A stretch of DNA of 64,000 nt from Locusta migratoria. Taxonomy: Eukaryota; Arthropoda; Insecta; Orthoptera; Acrididae. Positions 49,234 to 61,329 of this stretch are shown here, piece after piece. The stretch spans positions 153,347,323 through 153,411,322 of the forward strand of contig CM048745.1 in the NCBI GenBank assembly GCA_026315105.1. The letters are read 5' to 3'. A program made the translations under genes and the position numbers. The notes below the pieces were generated by a model. It saw only the letters and a list, made by a program, of their open reading frames with translations. It did not search any database and had not been told where the DNA came from. Every line of letters begins with the position of its first letter. The stretch's first letter is position 1.

Positions 49234-50277
49234 TAATCAGAAAAGTATCTAGCAGACAGCTTGAAGCGCGGATATCGTAGTATAAAACGAAAGTCAGTGG
49301 GAATGTGACCGTTACACCTTAGCCTCCAAATAATAAGGTTAGACTCTGCAATAGTCTGCCGCTCGGAGCGGTAGCGTCGCTTCCGTGACTGTTCGTGATG
49401 GATATTTTCAGTGAATAAATACGTTTATGAATTACGATAGCACGCAATGACGATTGAAAATTTCGTATGTCCTCTATCAGTTGTAGCAGCAATAACTGTG
49501 CAGTCCGTAGTTTGCTTCTTCTTTTTTTTTTTTCCTACTGAACACATCATGGCATAACCACATCAACATTGATCATTAAAACACCACCATGCTTTCGTGG
49601 ACATACTGTTTACGATAAACAATACGCACATGTAGAGATGGGGAAACATCTGACGGTTTCGAAACAACTGAAACCGTACAGTGTGTACTTCGTTATATTA
49701 TGAGCCTGTTTATTGTTATCATCGTCAATATGTACTGTATAAGTATTGCTACAAAACCACAAACATAGTGCGAGGACACCAACTATAGGAGACAAAAATT
49801 AAACTTTTATTTAGATGCTGCAGCAGTTTTGCATGTCCTCCACCGGTTAAATTTTACTTACCGTCCTGACGGCCTTGCGTCATAATGTCGGCTAGAGTTG
49901 GGTTAAACGATTATTCTCCGATATAGTTATAACAGTTATCATTATTTTTTTCTATCAGTTAATTTTAACCTTTATAAATAACCGCTCGTTATTTCTCCAA
50001 CTAATACCCAGATGGCGTTGCTGCAACATACTGATACAAGAGGTTCGTTAAGCAGCTCCCAGAAAGCTACTTTCAAGCAATGTTACTACATACTTTCAAG
50101 CTCGAGCAAGTAGGCGTTACTGCACATGGCCATCTACGATGACGTATTTGTAGCTTCCACTGCTTCAACGCTTTTCGTCCCAATAGGGTATTTGACTGTT
50201 TTCTGGAAATCGTTTTAAATTGTTAATTATGTCATATTATGGTCCGAACTTGCTTTTTACCTCGTGGATTTCAGTAC

Positions 50278-50282
<5 letters not shown>
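49234..50282. other. No feature seen
   Basis: Intergenic. No coding or bounded repeat could be supported. Confidence 0.35.

Positions 50283-50336
<54 letters not shown>
50283..50336. repeat. Poly(A) homopolymer
   Basis: About 54 A residues followed by an A-rich degenerate tail to 50360. No retroelement 3' end was recognised in front of it. Confidence 0.9.
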
Positions 50337-50337
<1 letters not shown>

Positions 50338-50508
50338 AAAAAAATAAAAAAAATATTTAAATAATTTGAAAGCCCGCTAAAACGCTACATTTGAGTCACG
50401 TGATGCATGTGACGTCATACAACACGCTGCTGCTGCTCTCGTAAGATAAACAAATACCTGTATATTGTTTGGGCCGAGGCCTCGTGTTTGGGCGTTAACG
50501 TTTGCATA

Positions 50509-50576
50509 ATGACCTACAAATATTGCTTAGTTCCGCACTGTACCAATACATCTGTCAAAAATTGTTCTTGCAAGTA

Positions 50577-50616
<40 letters not shown>

Positions 50617-50710
50617 GATACGCAAAAAGTGGTTGACACTGGCGCGAAGAGATCCAAATGAAATAGCGGCTACTTCATGTGTGTATTTCTGTGAGTTAGT
50701 TGACTATGGC
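50509..50710 (+). pseudogene. THAP-domain fragment interrupted by poly(A)
   Basis: ATG at 50509 reads MTYKYCLVPHCTNTSVKNCS, like a THAP zinc finger start (C-x4-C). A run of about 33 A residues follows, and in the frame after it EKIRKKWLTLARRDPNEIAA and CVYFCELVDYGH, like the THAP middle (KKW-x-x-x-x-R-R-D). The second metal pair is degenerate and a stop follows. It could be from a P-type transposase or a THAP host gene copy. Confidence 0.6.
50578..50611. repeat. Poly(A) homopolymer within the THAP fragment
   Basis: A-run in the position of a lysine-rich stretch between the two THAP halves. Confidence 0.95.
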
Positions 50711-50979
50711 CACTGAGTAAGGCAGCAGGATACAGTGTTTCGACGGAAAATATCATGGAATATAAAAGTTTTACTAAACAAAACAAAATAAAGTAATCCT
50801 TTTCTTCTGCACAGTGCTCTACCAAGCAATTTTCATTGCAAGTAAATAACGTTTCAACTGATTAGCGGTAGGATTTTCGTGCGTAGCAGTTGATCATCAT
50901 ATGAACTGCGACCTCATTATTGTTTTGAAATTCCGATCAGTTATGCAGAACAACAATGGTTTATTTTTTAGTTTTATAA

Positions 50980-53007
50980 TAATAATAATAGTAGGCGGTA
51001 ATTTCAATTTACCCACAATCTGTTGGAAAAATTATATGTTCAAATCAGGAGGTACGCAAAAAACATCCTGCGAAATTGTACTCAACGCATTCGCTGAGAA
51101 TTACTTCGAACAATAAGTTCATGAGCCAACTAGAATTGTAAATGGACGTCAAAACGCACTTGATCCCAAACCCTAAACGCAAGTGTAGACCAGATGTGGC
51201 TGCAATTCAAAGAAGTGGTATCGACAGCAATTGAAAGTTTTATACCAAATAAATTAATAAAAGTAGGTGATCCCCCTTGGTTTCATAAACAGCTCAGGAC
51301 ACTGTCACAAAACAACGAAAATGGCAATCAAAATTTAACGAACGCAAAATCCGCAGGATTGGCGATCCTTCACAGAAGCTCGAAACTTAGTGAGGACTTC
51401 AGTGCGAGATGCTTACAATACTTTCCATAACGAAATTCTTTCTCTAAATCTGACTGAGAACCCAAAGAAATTTTGACGTCAAATATATTAATGGCAAAAT
51501 ACAAACAATACCCTCATTACGTGATACAAGTGGCGATCCCGCCGATGATAGCGCTACTAAAGCAGAGTTACTAAACACAGCTTTTCGAAATGCATTCACC
51601 AAAGAAGACGAAACCAATATTCAGATTTGGAATTTCGAACGGAGGGCAGAATGAGTAACGTAGAAGTAGATGTAAACGAAGTAGTGAAGCAACTGAAATA
51701 ACTTAACAAGAACAAGTCTTCTGGTCCTGGCTGTATACCCACTACAGTCCTACGTGATTATGCCGCTGCGTTAGCACCTTACTTAACAGCCATATACAAC
51801 CGCTCGCTCAAAGAACGATCTTTATAAAAAGATTGGAAAGTTGCACAGGTCCCACCTATATTCAAGAAAGGCAGTAGGAGTTACAGAATGACCTATCGAC
51901 CAAAGGTCAACACCAATTTAGAAAATATCGTTCATGTGAAACACAACTAGCTCTTCACTCACATGAAGTGATGAGTGCTATCTACAAGAATTCTCATATT
52001 GATTCTGTATTTCTAGATTTCCAGAAGGCTTTTGACTCCGTAACCCACAAACGGCTTTTAATCAGATTGCGTGGATTCGGAATTTTCACCCAGATTTGCT
52101 GTTCCTTATCTACATAAACGATTTAGGAGAAAATCTGAGCAGTTCTCTTGTGTTGTTTGCAGATCACGCCGTCATTTATCGTCTAGTAAAGTCATCTGAA
52201 GATCAAACCCAACTGCAGAACGATTTAAATGAGATATCAGTATGGTGCACAAATTGGCAATTGACTCTAAGCAAATAATGAGAAGTGTGAAGTCGTCCAC
52301 GTTAGTAGGAAAAGAAATCCTTTAACCTTTGTTTACAAGATGAATCAATTGAATGTGAAGGCCGTAAACTCTACTAAATACCTATGAATTACTATTACAT
52401 GAGGCTTAAACTGGAAAGTACACGTAGATAATGTCTTAGGAAAGGCGAACGAGAGACTGCGTTTTATTGGCAGAAACATTAAAAGATGCACCCGAACTAC
52501 TAAAGACACTGCATACACTACGCTTGCCCGTCCCCAAAAATTCAAAATGTTCAAATGTTTGTTAATCTTAAGGGACTTAACTACGGGGTCATCAGTCCCT
52601 AAACTTACAAACTACTAATGAACTACCTACAACTAAGGACGGCACAAATATCCATGCCCGAAGGGGGGTTCGAACCCCCGACCGTAGTGGCCGTGCAGAC
52701 CGTGATGAAGCGCCTCAGTCCCAACGGCCACCGCGGCCGGCTTGTCCGTCCTCATTTGGAGTATTGTTGCCCAGTGTGGGATCCTTATCAGGTGGGTTTG
52801 ACGGAGGTCATCGAAAGAGTCCAAAGAAGGGCAGCTCGTTTCGTACTGTCACGATACAGGGGAGACAGCGTCACGGAAATGATACAGGATCTGGGATGGG
52901 AATCATTACAACAACGGCGGTTATCGCTGTGGCGTGATCTATTTGCAAAACCCCAATCACCAACATTCTCCTACATACGTACAAAGTACAGAAAATGTGT
53001 ACAATGA
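50980..53007 (+). pseudogene. Decayed CR1/L2-like LINE ORF2
   Basis: Fragments in order: GGNFNLPTICW (endonuclease GDFN motif with Asp changed) near 50990, WLQFKEVVSTAIESFIPNKL near 51200, a linker with AELLNTAFRNAFTKEDE, RT block SVFLDFQKAFDSVTHKRLL near 52010, LFLIYINDLGENLSSSLVLF with ADHAV in place of ADDT near 52100-52160, and the C-terminal RPHLEYCCPVWDPY, RVQRRAARFV and ELGWESLQQRR-like sequence at 52740-52930. Many stops and shifts. A SINE at 52537-52741 splits it. Confidence 0.78.
52537..52741 (-). mobile_element. SINE in the CR1/L2-like LINE
   Basis: Full-length main-family copy. Duplication ttgcccgtcccca (52524-52536) and ttgtccgtcctca (52742-52754), two mismatches. Confidence 0.9.
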
Positions 53008-53859
53008 TAAAACACTGAACGTCATGCTGGCAGTGTGTTCCAGTAATTTTCCAAGGAATGTCAGTATGTACATTTAAAACGTAAAAAACACAGATTAAGA
53101 ATAAATTGAAGCTAGAGAATGTATCACAGATGAATGAAACACATTTTTTCTTATTAAGCTGCCAATATACGTATATATTTTATTCCCAATTACTGATTAA
53201 ATCGCCTGCTTATTAACCTTCAGGTAAACATGTACTAATATTCGTACGTGCAGTATTTATAGAACCTACATTGTCTCATAAAACAAACAACACATCCGAG
53301 GATAAGCCAAGAGGGATACCAATTTCCTTGAAGTATTCCCTCATGTTTAGATCTTTATTATAGCAGAATATGAAATCTGTTAACACTATGTGCATTATAA
53401 AATAAAACTCGATCTCTTTAAAACACAGCGAACAGATTAAACAAGGCAACCGTCTGGAATATTGTTTCAAATAAATTGACTGCCTCTGTGGCAAAGAACA
53501 GTTTATTGTAGTTGATTGATATAACCAAAGTTTTATAGCGAACCGACAAAAGTAATGTTCTTCCAATCGAATAATTCTTGATTTTGTATGAACACTCTAT
53601 CATGAATCGTGTGTCCAAATCACTTCAATATTATAACAATAATAGACATTTTCGTTGATGGTTATTATATAAAATAAATATTTTTAATATTTCGTTCACA
53701 GGATGAACATCCTCAGTATAAAGTCCAGGGAACTCAAGTACATTGCACAATTTTTGAACAGCTAAAATATATATAATGACTTGTCAGGTGTGTATTACAA
53801 GTTCTACTTAATGCTTGATCTCTGCTAATAACGAGGAAATAAAAACAGAAAACGAAATC
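53008..53859. other. No feature seen
   Basis: AT-rich intergenic DNA without recognised features. Confidence 0.35.
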
Positions 53860-54180
53860 TCTATATATAAAAAAAAATGTTGTTGATTTGTGTGTGTTTG
53901 AAAATCTTAAAATGTTCTTTACTGATTGAGGTCCAAATACGTCACAACGGTGCACTGTAACAGTAAGTCTTTATACACCTATTTGTTTAATATATTAGTT
54001 ATAACCTATATAAATCTGGCACTTTTGCTATTTTTGGCCTCAACGTTTCCACATTGTAAAATTTATATAAATTCGTATGTGATATATATTTAAATAACAG
54101 GTATGTAAAAACATCCGCGTAATCCAGTAGTACGTTGTATCAATATTTCAAAGCATTCGGTCAGGAACTTTCAGAGAAAC
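53860..54180. repeat. Dispersed repeat, copy 1
   Basis: Shares with 55892-56215 the ordered phrases ttgattgaggtccaaat-type, aacctatata, ttgtaaaatttatataaatt, gtagtacgttgtatcaa and atttcaaagc. The class is unknown and no ends were found. Confidence 0.65.
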
Positions 54181-54183
54181 AAC

Positions 54184-54384
54184 GCCGGCCGCGGTGGCCG
54201 AGGGGACTGCGGCGCGCCAGTCACGATCTGCACGGCCACTACGGTCGGGGGTTTGAGTCCCCCTCGGGCATGGATATTTGTGCCGTCCTTAGAGTTAGCT
54301 AGTTCATAAGTAGTTTGTAAGTTTAGGGACTGATGACCCCGTAGTTAAGTCCCATAAGGTATACAAACATTTGAACATTTTGAA
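54184..54384 (+). mobile_element. SINE
   Basis: Full-length main-family copy at the end of the dispersed repeat copy 1. No target duplication could be recognised, so one flank may be deleted. Confidence 0.85.
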
Positions 54385-54399
54385 TTTTGTAGATATAAC

Positions 54400-55187
54400 A
54401 TTTTGAACATGAGACTAAACATCGTTCTAAGTTAGATTTCTAAGACAAGATACAGGAAGGGTAGGCAATGACGAAGAGGCGAGGGGAGATATACACGTAC
54501 TTTTTTAATTGTAACCAAGACTCCAAATAATAATTTTTGTAGTTTTTGAACAGTAGGCGTCTTTTACGGCGGATCCAGGTGGGACTTCCAGATCACCGCG
54601 TTAGAGCCGTGAAACATGCTGCAACGCACAAAGTACGCTAATGCTTATGTAGAACCCCGTATCCCAGAGGTTGCGCGGAGTTCCCCAAACTTTCGACGTT
54701 CCCAGACGCAAGTTTTCAGCATTGGACTCGTTTGTGTTACTCAAAGTCAGCTGTGAATACCTTACCCTCCCAAAGAGCAAATGAGGCCTTAATGTCTGCC
54801 ATGTACAGCATCGTCCGTCGGCCCTCTTTGTAAGTATGCAAACCAAGATGTGGCGACGTATTCTGACTTGCCTTTCCAGCCCATTCATGAGGGCTCTTGC
54901 CCCAAGCTCGCTAGTAGCACCAGTGCAACTGACCGACGTCCCAGCGCCCTTTTTCAACTGAAGATACCTCTTCCTTGAATACAGATATCTTTGGGCCACG
55001 CTTACCCTTCCATGCATGTCGACAGCTAGGTTGGTGTACTCCGCGTTGGAATCGAGACTTCTGCCGAATGCGATTGAACACATACATCCGCATGTTCTCT
55101 GGAGAGCAGTGTGGCGAGCAGTGCATGATCCTACGTTTACATCAGATGTCCTGCAAGTGAAGACCCTCACAGTGACATGAATTATCG
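54400..55187. other. Unrecognised sequence with a 203-codon open frame
   Basis: A minus-strand frame spans 54601-55212, but its nominal start lies inside the neighbouring SINE and the protein has no recognised motif. Composition is more GC-rich than the neighbourhood. It may be an old transposon or gene fragment. Confidence 0.25.
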
Positions 55188-55198
55188 GACTCGCTGTC

Positions 55199-55400
55199 AA
55201 CTCAAAGTTCAACTGTTTGTTAAGCTTATGGGACTTAACTAAGGGGTCATCAGTCCCTAAACTTACAAACTACTTATGAACTACTTACGAACTAGGACGG
55301 CACAAATATCCATGCCCGAGGGGGGATTCGAACCCCCGACCGTAGTGGCCGTGCTGACCGTGACTGGAGGGCCTCAGTCACCTCGGCCACCACGGCCGGC
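55199..55400 (-). mobile_element. SINE
   Basis: Full-length main-family copy. Exact target duplication gactcgctgtc at 55188-55198 and 55401-55411. Confidence 0.93.
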
Positions 55401-55411
55401 GACTCGCTGTC

Positions 55412-55891
55412 CACTACCTGTTTGGAAATGGTGATAAATCAGTTCTAGATTTCTGGCAATACATCAATGAACGACATTGTGCAGTTGTCAAGAACCTGAA
55501 GTACCAGCAATACTTTTCGAACTTCCTCCAGAATGCATTCCGTGATTCTCCCTCCTTTCTCCCCGTCCCCCTCCGCAGCTGGGTCATCCAGATTATAATT
55601 TATCATTACAATGGTAATCCACAAATAATTTCGAGAAGACGTGTATCGCCGCCGCACAGTTTCTTTTCTCTCGTGCTTCTAATCCAAAGCGATCGTCAGT
55701 CTTGTGAGGACGTGCTCGTCCGACGGAGTTATTAAGTTTATTACAAAGAGGTTACAGGTATTCTTTTGTTGATACTTGAAGGGCTTCTTTGTTTAATTGT
55801 ATTTCATTTTTTCTCCTTCTTCTTCCCCCCCTTTATTTGTTTAAATAAAGATGCATTTGAAAATGGATAAAGGCGACCGCTGATGAAATCA
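55412..55891. other. No feature seen
   Basis: Intergenic DNA. A short CT-rich stretch lies near 55800-55840. Confidence 0.35.
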
Positions 55892-56215
55892 ATCTCTACA
55901 TAAAAAATGTTGTCTAGGTTTGTGTACGTTTCAAAATCTCAAAAAGTTCTTCACCGATTGAGCTCCAAATTTGTCAGAACGTTGCACTGCAACACAGGAA
56001 GGTTTTTAGATACCTATTTATTTAATATATTATACATAACCTATATATAGACACTTTTGCAATATTTGGTAACAACTCTTCGATGTTGTAAAATTTATAT
56101 AAATTCATATATGATATATATTTTAAAATAATAGGTATGAAAAAACAAGCGTGTATTCAAGTAGTACGTTGTATCAACATTTCAAAGCTTTGGTCAAGAA
56201 CTTTTGGAGGTTGAA
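55892..56215. repeat. Dispersed repeat, copy 2
   Basis: Diverged copy of 53860-54180 in the same orientation, about 2 kb away. Confidence 0.65.
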
Positions 56216-56674
56216 AGACGGCTGTCTGCCGTCTTCCCTAGGTTTTTAACTTTGTAATTTATGTAAGTTCACAAGACAGGCTTTTTTGCTAAACGTGAAC
56301 TCCTTTCGTTCGGAGGCATGAGGAATAGCATTTCACTTCATGTTTTTAAAGGTTAGTTTCTGTAATATTGCTGGGATTTTATTATGCTAATAATTTATCA
56401 TTGTATCTATGAATGTGTCAAGATGATCAGTTTCTCTGTGACGCCACTGTCCCTGTGAGAATGTGTTCTTGCTTTATTCTGTATGTGAATGTATGAGAAT
56501 CTTCTAGCATGTATGAGAATCTTCTAGTATGTATGAGAATTTTCGTCGTCGGCTGCTGGCTGCTCGCTACTACTGTCTCTCTGCCTTCGTATCGATAGTT
56601 GTTAACAATCTCTGCTTTTGATGCAACCAAAGTGGTTCCTCCACCCTCTGGTTACAAGTTGAGTTGGAAACGTT

Positions 56675-56675
<1 letters not shown>

Positions 56676-56730
<55 letters not shown>

Positions 56731-56756
56731 AAAAAAATAAATAAAAAATAAAAAAA
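56676..56756. repeat. Poly(A) and A-rich tract before the SINE trimer
   Basis: 53 pure A then A-rich with single T interruptions. On the SINE strand this is an expanded T-run at the SINE 3' end, where other copies have five to seven T. Confidence 0.92.
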
Positions 56757-57352
56757 TTCAAATGTTTGTATAGTCTATGGGACTTAACTACGGGGTCATC
56801 AGTCCCTAAACTTACAAACTACTTATGAACTACTTACGAACTAGGACGGCACAAATATCCATGCCCGAGGAGGGATTCGAACCCCCGACCGTAATTGCCG
56901 TGCAGACCGTGACTGGAGCGGCACAGTCTCCTCGGCCACCGCGGCCGGCGAGGAAACGTTCAAACGTTTGTAGAGTCTATGGGACTTAACTACGGGGTCA
57001 TCAGTCCCTAAACTTACAAACTACCTATGAACTACTTACAACTAAGGACGGCACAAATATCCATGCCCGAGGGGGGATTCGAACCCCCGACCCTAGTGGC
57101 CGTGCATACCGTGACTGGAGCGCCTCAGTTCCCTCGGCCACCGCGGCCGGCGAGGAAACGTTCAAACGTTTGTAGAGTCTATGGGACTTAACTACGGGGT
57201 CATCAGTCCCTAAACTTACAAACTACCTATGAACTACTTACAACTAAGGACGGCACAAATATCCATGCCCGAGGGCGGATTCGAACCCCCGACCGTAGTG
57301 GCCGTGCAGACCGTGACTGGAGCGCCTCAGTTCCTTGGCCACCGCGGCCGGC
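56757..57352 (-). mobile_element. Tandem array of three SINEs
   Basis: Three complete head-to-tail copies lie at 56757-56949, 56959-57151 and 57161-57352. Both junctions are the same 9 bp, gaggaaacg, giving an exact 202-bp period. The left flank carries gttggaaacgttcaaa and the right flank agttggat, so agttgga may be the outer duplication. Copies 2 and 3 share cagttcc where copy 1 has cagtctcc. Confidence 0.92.
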
Positions 57353-57359
57353 AGTTGGA

Positions 57360-60133
57360 TTGAAAATGCCCAGTAGCGAGCCTTGGTAGGACGCGGCAGT
57401 TTAAGCTCTCCCCAAAACCTCGTTTTTCCTGGGTTTTTACCGATTTTCGGTGGTGGCAGGGACTGGCTGGTCGACTTGGACTCTCTGTGGCTGTGCTTCG
57501 ACCTGGTAAAACGTTCTGATTTTCTTTCCTCTCTTGAGATGGTAGCGATTCTTTGTCTGGTGCTCATATTAGATTGTAGTACTTAAGTTCATATTTCAGA
57601 ATAAGTTTCTCCGATCATGTACGGAATTGTATTCAATTTCATTTCGATGATTTGCGTAGGTAAAAGCAGTGAATATGTAACTAATTCAGTTTGATAACGG
57701 CTGAGAATCGGTAACCTTTGTGAGACTAGCTGGCGGTGTACGAACTCGGTTTAATTTCTTTCTATCTTTGTGGGATGCAACAAATGTGCGGAATTATTTT
57801 TATTCTGTGTAGTGCATGTGAAATATTCTTTCTCGTTTTTTCCTTCCGCGAGTGATATGTACTCCACGTGGTGTCTGTTTCTATGCCCTTCAGGCAAGAA
57901 ATTCTGCATGTATCCTTCTGATTTCCTTTAGTACATCGCAATCTCCTCTCCGCATATTTTAAATTTCTGTTTTGTTTCCAAACTTGTACTTTGCATTCAG
58001 ATTCCGTCAGTAAATTCTCTTCTAACCTTCTACGACCCTCTTTACTAGCTTGGTTATGAAATACTACGTAGTTCTAGGGGCTGCATGCCATTTCTTAGTT
58101 GATTAACTCCGACTTTGAATTTATTCCACTTTCTGATTTTTGAAGACTGCGCTTCGTCCATCTGTGTAAAACATACCCAATCACGTCTAACTGTATTTCT
58201 TTAGCTTCATTATGATATTCTACGCATTTCTAAGGGTTGCATGCCGTAGCTATTTTTCTTTATTTTTCGGAAATTGAATTTTGTATTTTTTACTGGTTTT
58301 CGGAACCACGTGGTTCCGAACTCAGACTTCAAGGGTTTATAGCTAGTCACTTGAGTTCTCGCCACTGCTCACGTACCAGTGCCTTACTATCACAGTCTAC
58401 GTTACTATTGTGTATTCTTGCTTCGTAATCTATGATTCCGTTAATCTTTGTTGAAATGAATACGACATCTAAGCATTTCGCCTGGAGCTGAGGTTGAACA
58501 TGACTCGAACTGTTCGAACAAATTACGTCACAGTTCGGGAAATCTCGGGAAATGTTCGAACATTCGATCACGACGCTCTCTAGCAATGTTAGGAGGTACT
58601 ATCTCTACGATTTACAACCATGGTATTCATAAATCTTTTTTGTGCCGTGCAGTATCCGATTTATAACGAAGATAGGGTGTCATTAATGTACTATGGGGAT
58701 GAATAAGTGTGAAATTCCGACTATAGTAGCTTCAGGGTGCAGGTCATATGTAAAAACAGTAACGAATATAGGCTATACGTAACGATAGAATTGCGATTTA
58801 AAATTCTAGTGCTGCGATCTAGTGACGCCTGTTGATACTACGTACACAACAGCTCGTGCATCGTTTATTCAGAGGTTGCAATTACAGTTTATTTTTATAT
58901 GACTTATTTCCGTTATTCGGTATTAAATTTCTAACGTTTTTCCTATTTCATCTCTTTTAATCTGATTTTCAAGGCGATTAAAAGGTGGTAACATTTTTCG
59001 CTGTTATTGTATCGTATGAACAGGGAATGGAATGGTCGTTAGCAACCTATCTCTTATAATCACTTTAAATGTAATTTCTACTTATGAAAATTCACTTTTT
59101 TTTCTTTGAATGTTAGCCTTCAGTAAGGTGTTGCAATAGTTCTGTTATAGTAGCAGATATTTTGTTTATCAATGGATCATATCTTTCAGTGATACCAGAC
59201 AGGTCACATAGGCAGTGTTAAAAAAATGGTTTTTCATAGTTATGCCCTAGGTTTCTATTACATATATTTGTACTTCCTATGAACTTAGTTCTGAGAAAAG
59301 CGATTGTCCAGTAACTTCAAAATTTCCCACGTATAGCTTGCAGATATGCAGTGCGACTCATTTATTATTTGTTGAATTTCGGCTATGATAGCGGCGCCTG
59401 CTTCTGCTTCGTATCAGCACGCTGAGTTGGGTGAGTTTCGCTTTGCTTGGCGCGTGTGAGTGGATGAATGCTTGTTGATTGTAAATCCTTCCCCCGACGA
59501 TGTTCACTTCAGATTACTTTAAAATTCAATGGAGTGCATTTTTATTGTATAACAAAATTGGTTCCTCCATTTGCTCATGTTTGCACGGAATTTATAAGTT
59601 ATTATCAGTGAAATTTTATCCTGATATTCAATATTTGTTAATGAATACCTTCCCCTTTTATTTAATTTTGTTTTTCACCAGTGCAGAGAACAAATTCAGA
59701 TGCATATTATCATATTTTATATTTTTAATTCCGTTGCGCCATAAATGTTCTCACACAGACATCTTAATGAAATGGTTTAGTTCGGGGTGACTTGTATATT
59801 AATGATTGTGTGTAATTCTCGTGATCTACGATGTGTGTTGGCCATCGTCTCTTTTGTCTCTCTGCTGCTAAAGTAAATTTTTGAATCAGTTCTAAATTCT
59901 GGGCCAGGGAACATGATTCTGTTGCAGGAAGTAGTTAGTAGTTCACGCGAATCCTTAGGCTGTTTTTTACGGCCATAATCATGTGTTTAAAGTAAGCTTT
60001 ATAACTGACTCCTTTCAGCTAGAATTAATTTTACAAGTGTGGTCTTTCAAGAGACAAAATCAGTGGTTTCGGTTAGGCGATGATGAGTCATTCATTTAAT
60101 CAGTCACTCGAAACATTGCATTTTATATATAGG
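57360..60133. other. Long unassigned stretch
   Basis: No gene or bounded element is recognised. Local duplication: 58050-58095 and 58205-58250 share tatgaaatactacg/tatgatattctacg and gggctgcatgcc / gggttgcatgcc. Confidence 0.3.
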
Positions 60134-61325
60134 TACTAGCTTAAACGCGCGGCTACGCTCGCGTGTTGGTAGCTCAAATCACACTATAAATGCACTCGTA
60201 TCGAAGAATCTAAACACGAAATTCAACGATAATGATTCTAATAATATCACAGATCGATCACTTGATGTAATGCGCGAAACGTCAAATCGACTGATTTTAA
60301 AGAGATATATTAAAAGAAATTTCTTTTTTACTGCTTTATTTATTTATTCTTATATTCCCTTATTCATATGCTTATCCTTACAGAGAAAGAGCTGAAGACA
60401 TTGTAGCACGCATAGACCAAAGATATTATCTGTGGCATCACGTTTCGCTGTATATAACCTCCTTGCTATACAGTCGCAAACGTCATCGCTGGTCTTCAGA
60501 CCGAATTTTTTTAATAATTTTTTCTGACTTTCAACCACCATATCTTTCACCCCCTTATAGATATCGGCATGAAACTGCTATGGTGTACAACGGGAGATTT
60601 CGGACAATTACACACGGACCAGTCGTTTGCGTTCTGTAGTTTTCGCTGCAGAGCGAAATATTAACACACACACATGTAGAATTTTATATACACCGATAAC
60701 TTTCCAACCCAATATACTCCACCCTTTTCTCATTATCAGCCCTCAAGCAACTATGCAACCAATAAAACCATTGTCAAATTGTAAATATAATTTTCAAAGA
60801 GTAATTATTGTTCCGCATTTCGCGTTATATTTTTCAGATTACTAAATATCTATCAGATCGCTATTAAACCGTGCCTAAAAGCTTCCGCAGGTATAAATTA
60901 GCAACTGTACAAATATTTAAGTCTCTGCGTCTTGTCGTTCGGACGTGATAAGCGTACACCGAACAGACAATCACATTAATATATATAAAACTTCCTGGCA
61001 GATTAAAATTGTTTGCCGGAACCGGAACTCGAACCTGGGACCTTCGCCTTTCGCGGGCAAGCGCACTACTGACTGTGCTATCCCGACACGACTCACGATG
61101 CCACCCCACAACTTTACTTCCGCCAGTACCTCGCCTCCTACTTTCCAAACTTCACAGAAGTTCACATTAATATATATAGATAAATAGCTATCCGATCGCC
61201 ATAAAACCGTGCCTAAAGCCTTCCCCGGGTAGACGTTAGTAACTGTACAAATTTTTAGCTCTTTATGTATTGTGGTTCAGACGTGATAAACGTACACCGA
61301 ACAGACATTCACATTTATAGATATT
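60134..61325. repeat. tactagcttaaac repeat block, copy B
   Basis: Begins ggtactagcttaaacgcgcg and follows copy A (24224-25396) in order to the final cgtacaccgaacagacattc. It carries a SINE insertion (60988-61161) at the place where copy A has a TA/TG microsatellite. On minus, 60460-60550 retains a readable stretch (SDDVCDCIARRLYTAKRDAT) that is also partly kept in copy A, suggesting a lost coding region. Confidence 0.75.
60988..61161 (-). mobile_element. tRNA-like SINE (aaacttcctggcag family)
   Basis: On minus it has box A (gggatagcacagtcagtag) and box B (ccaggttcgagttccgg) and ends taatctgccaggaagttt. A 17-bp exact duplication tcacattaatatatata flanks it (60971-60987 and 61162-61178). Same family as 39938-40970, but stopping before the hairpin arm, hence shorter at the 5' end. 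Confidence 0.85.
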
Positions 61326-61329
61326 GATT

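Noticed and set aside
54601..55212. 203-codon minus-strand frame
   Set aside because: The nominal start is inside a SINE, there is no recognised domain and no splice or promoter context. Kept only as an unassigned region.
56757..57352. CRISPR-like regular repeats
   Set aside because: The 202-bp period is a SINE trimer. There are no short repeats with unique spacers, and the genome is eukaryotic.
60350..60550. 66-codon frame MKDMVVESQKK... as a small gene
   Set aside because: It lies inside a repeat block and is only partly kept in the other copy. It is more likely a remnant of an element ORF.
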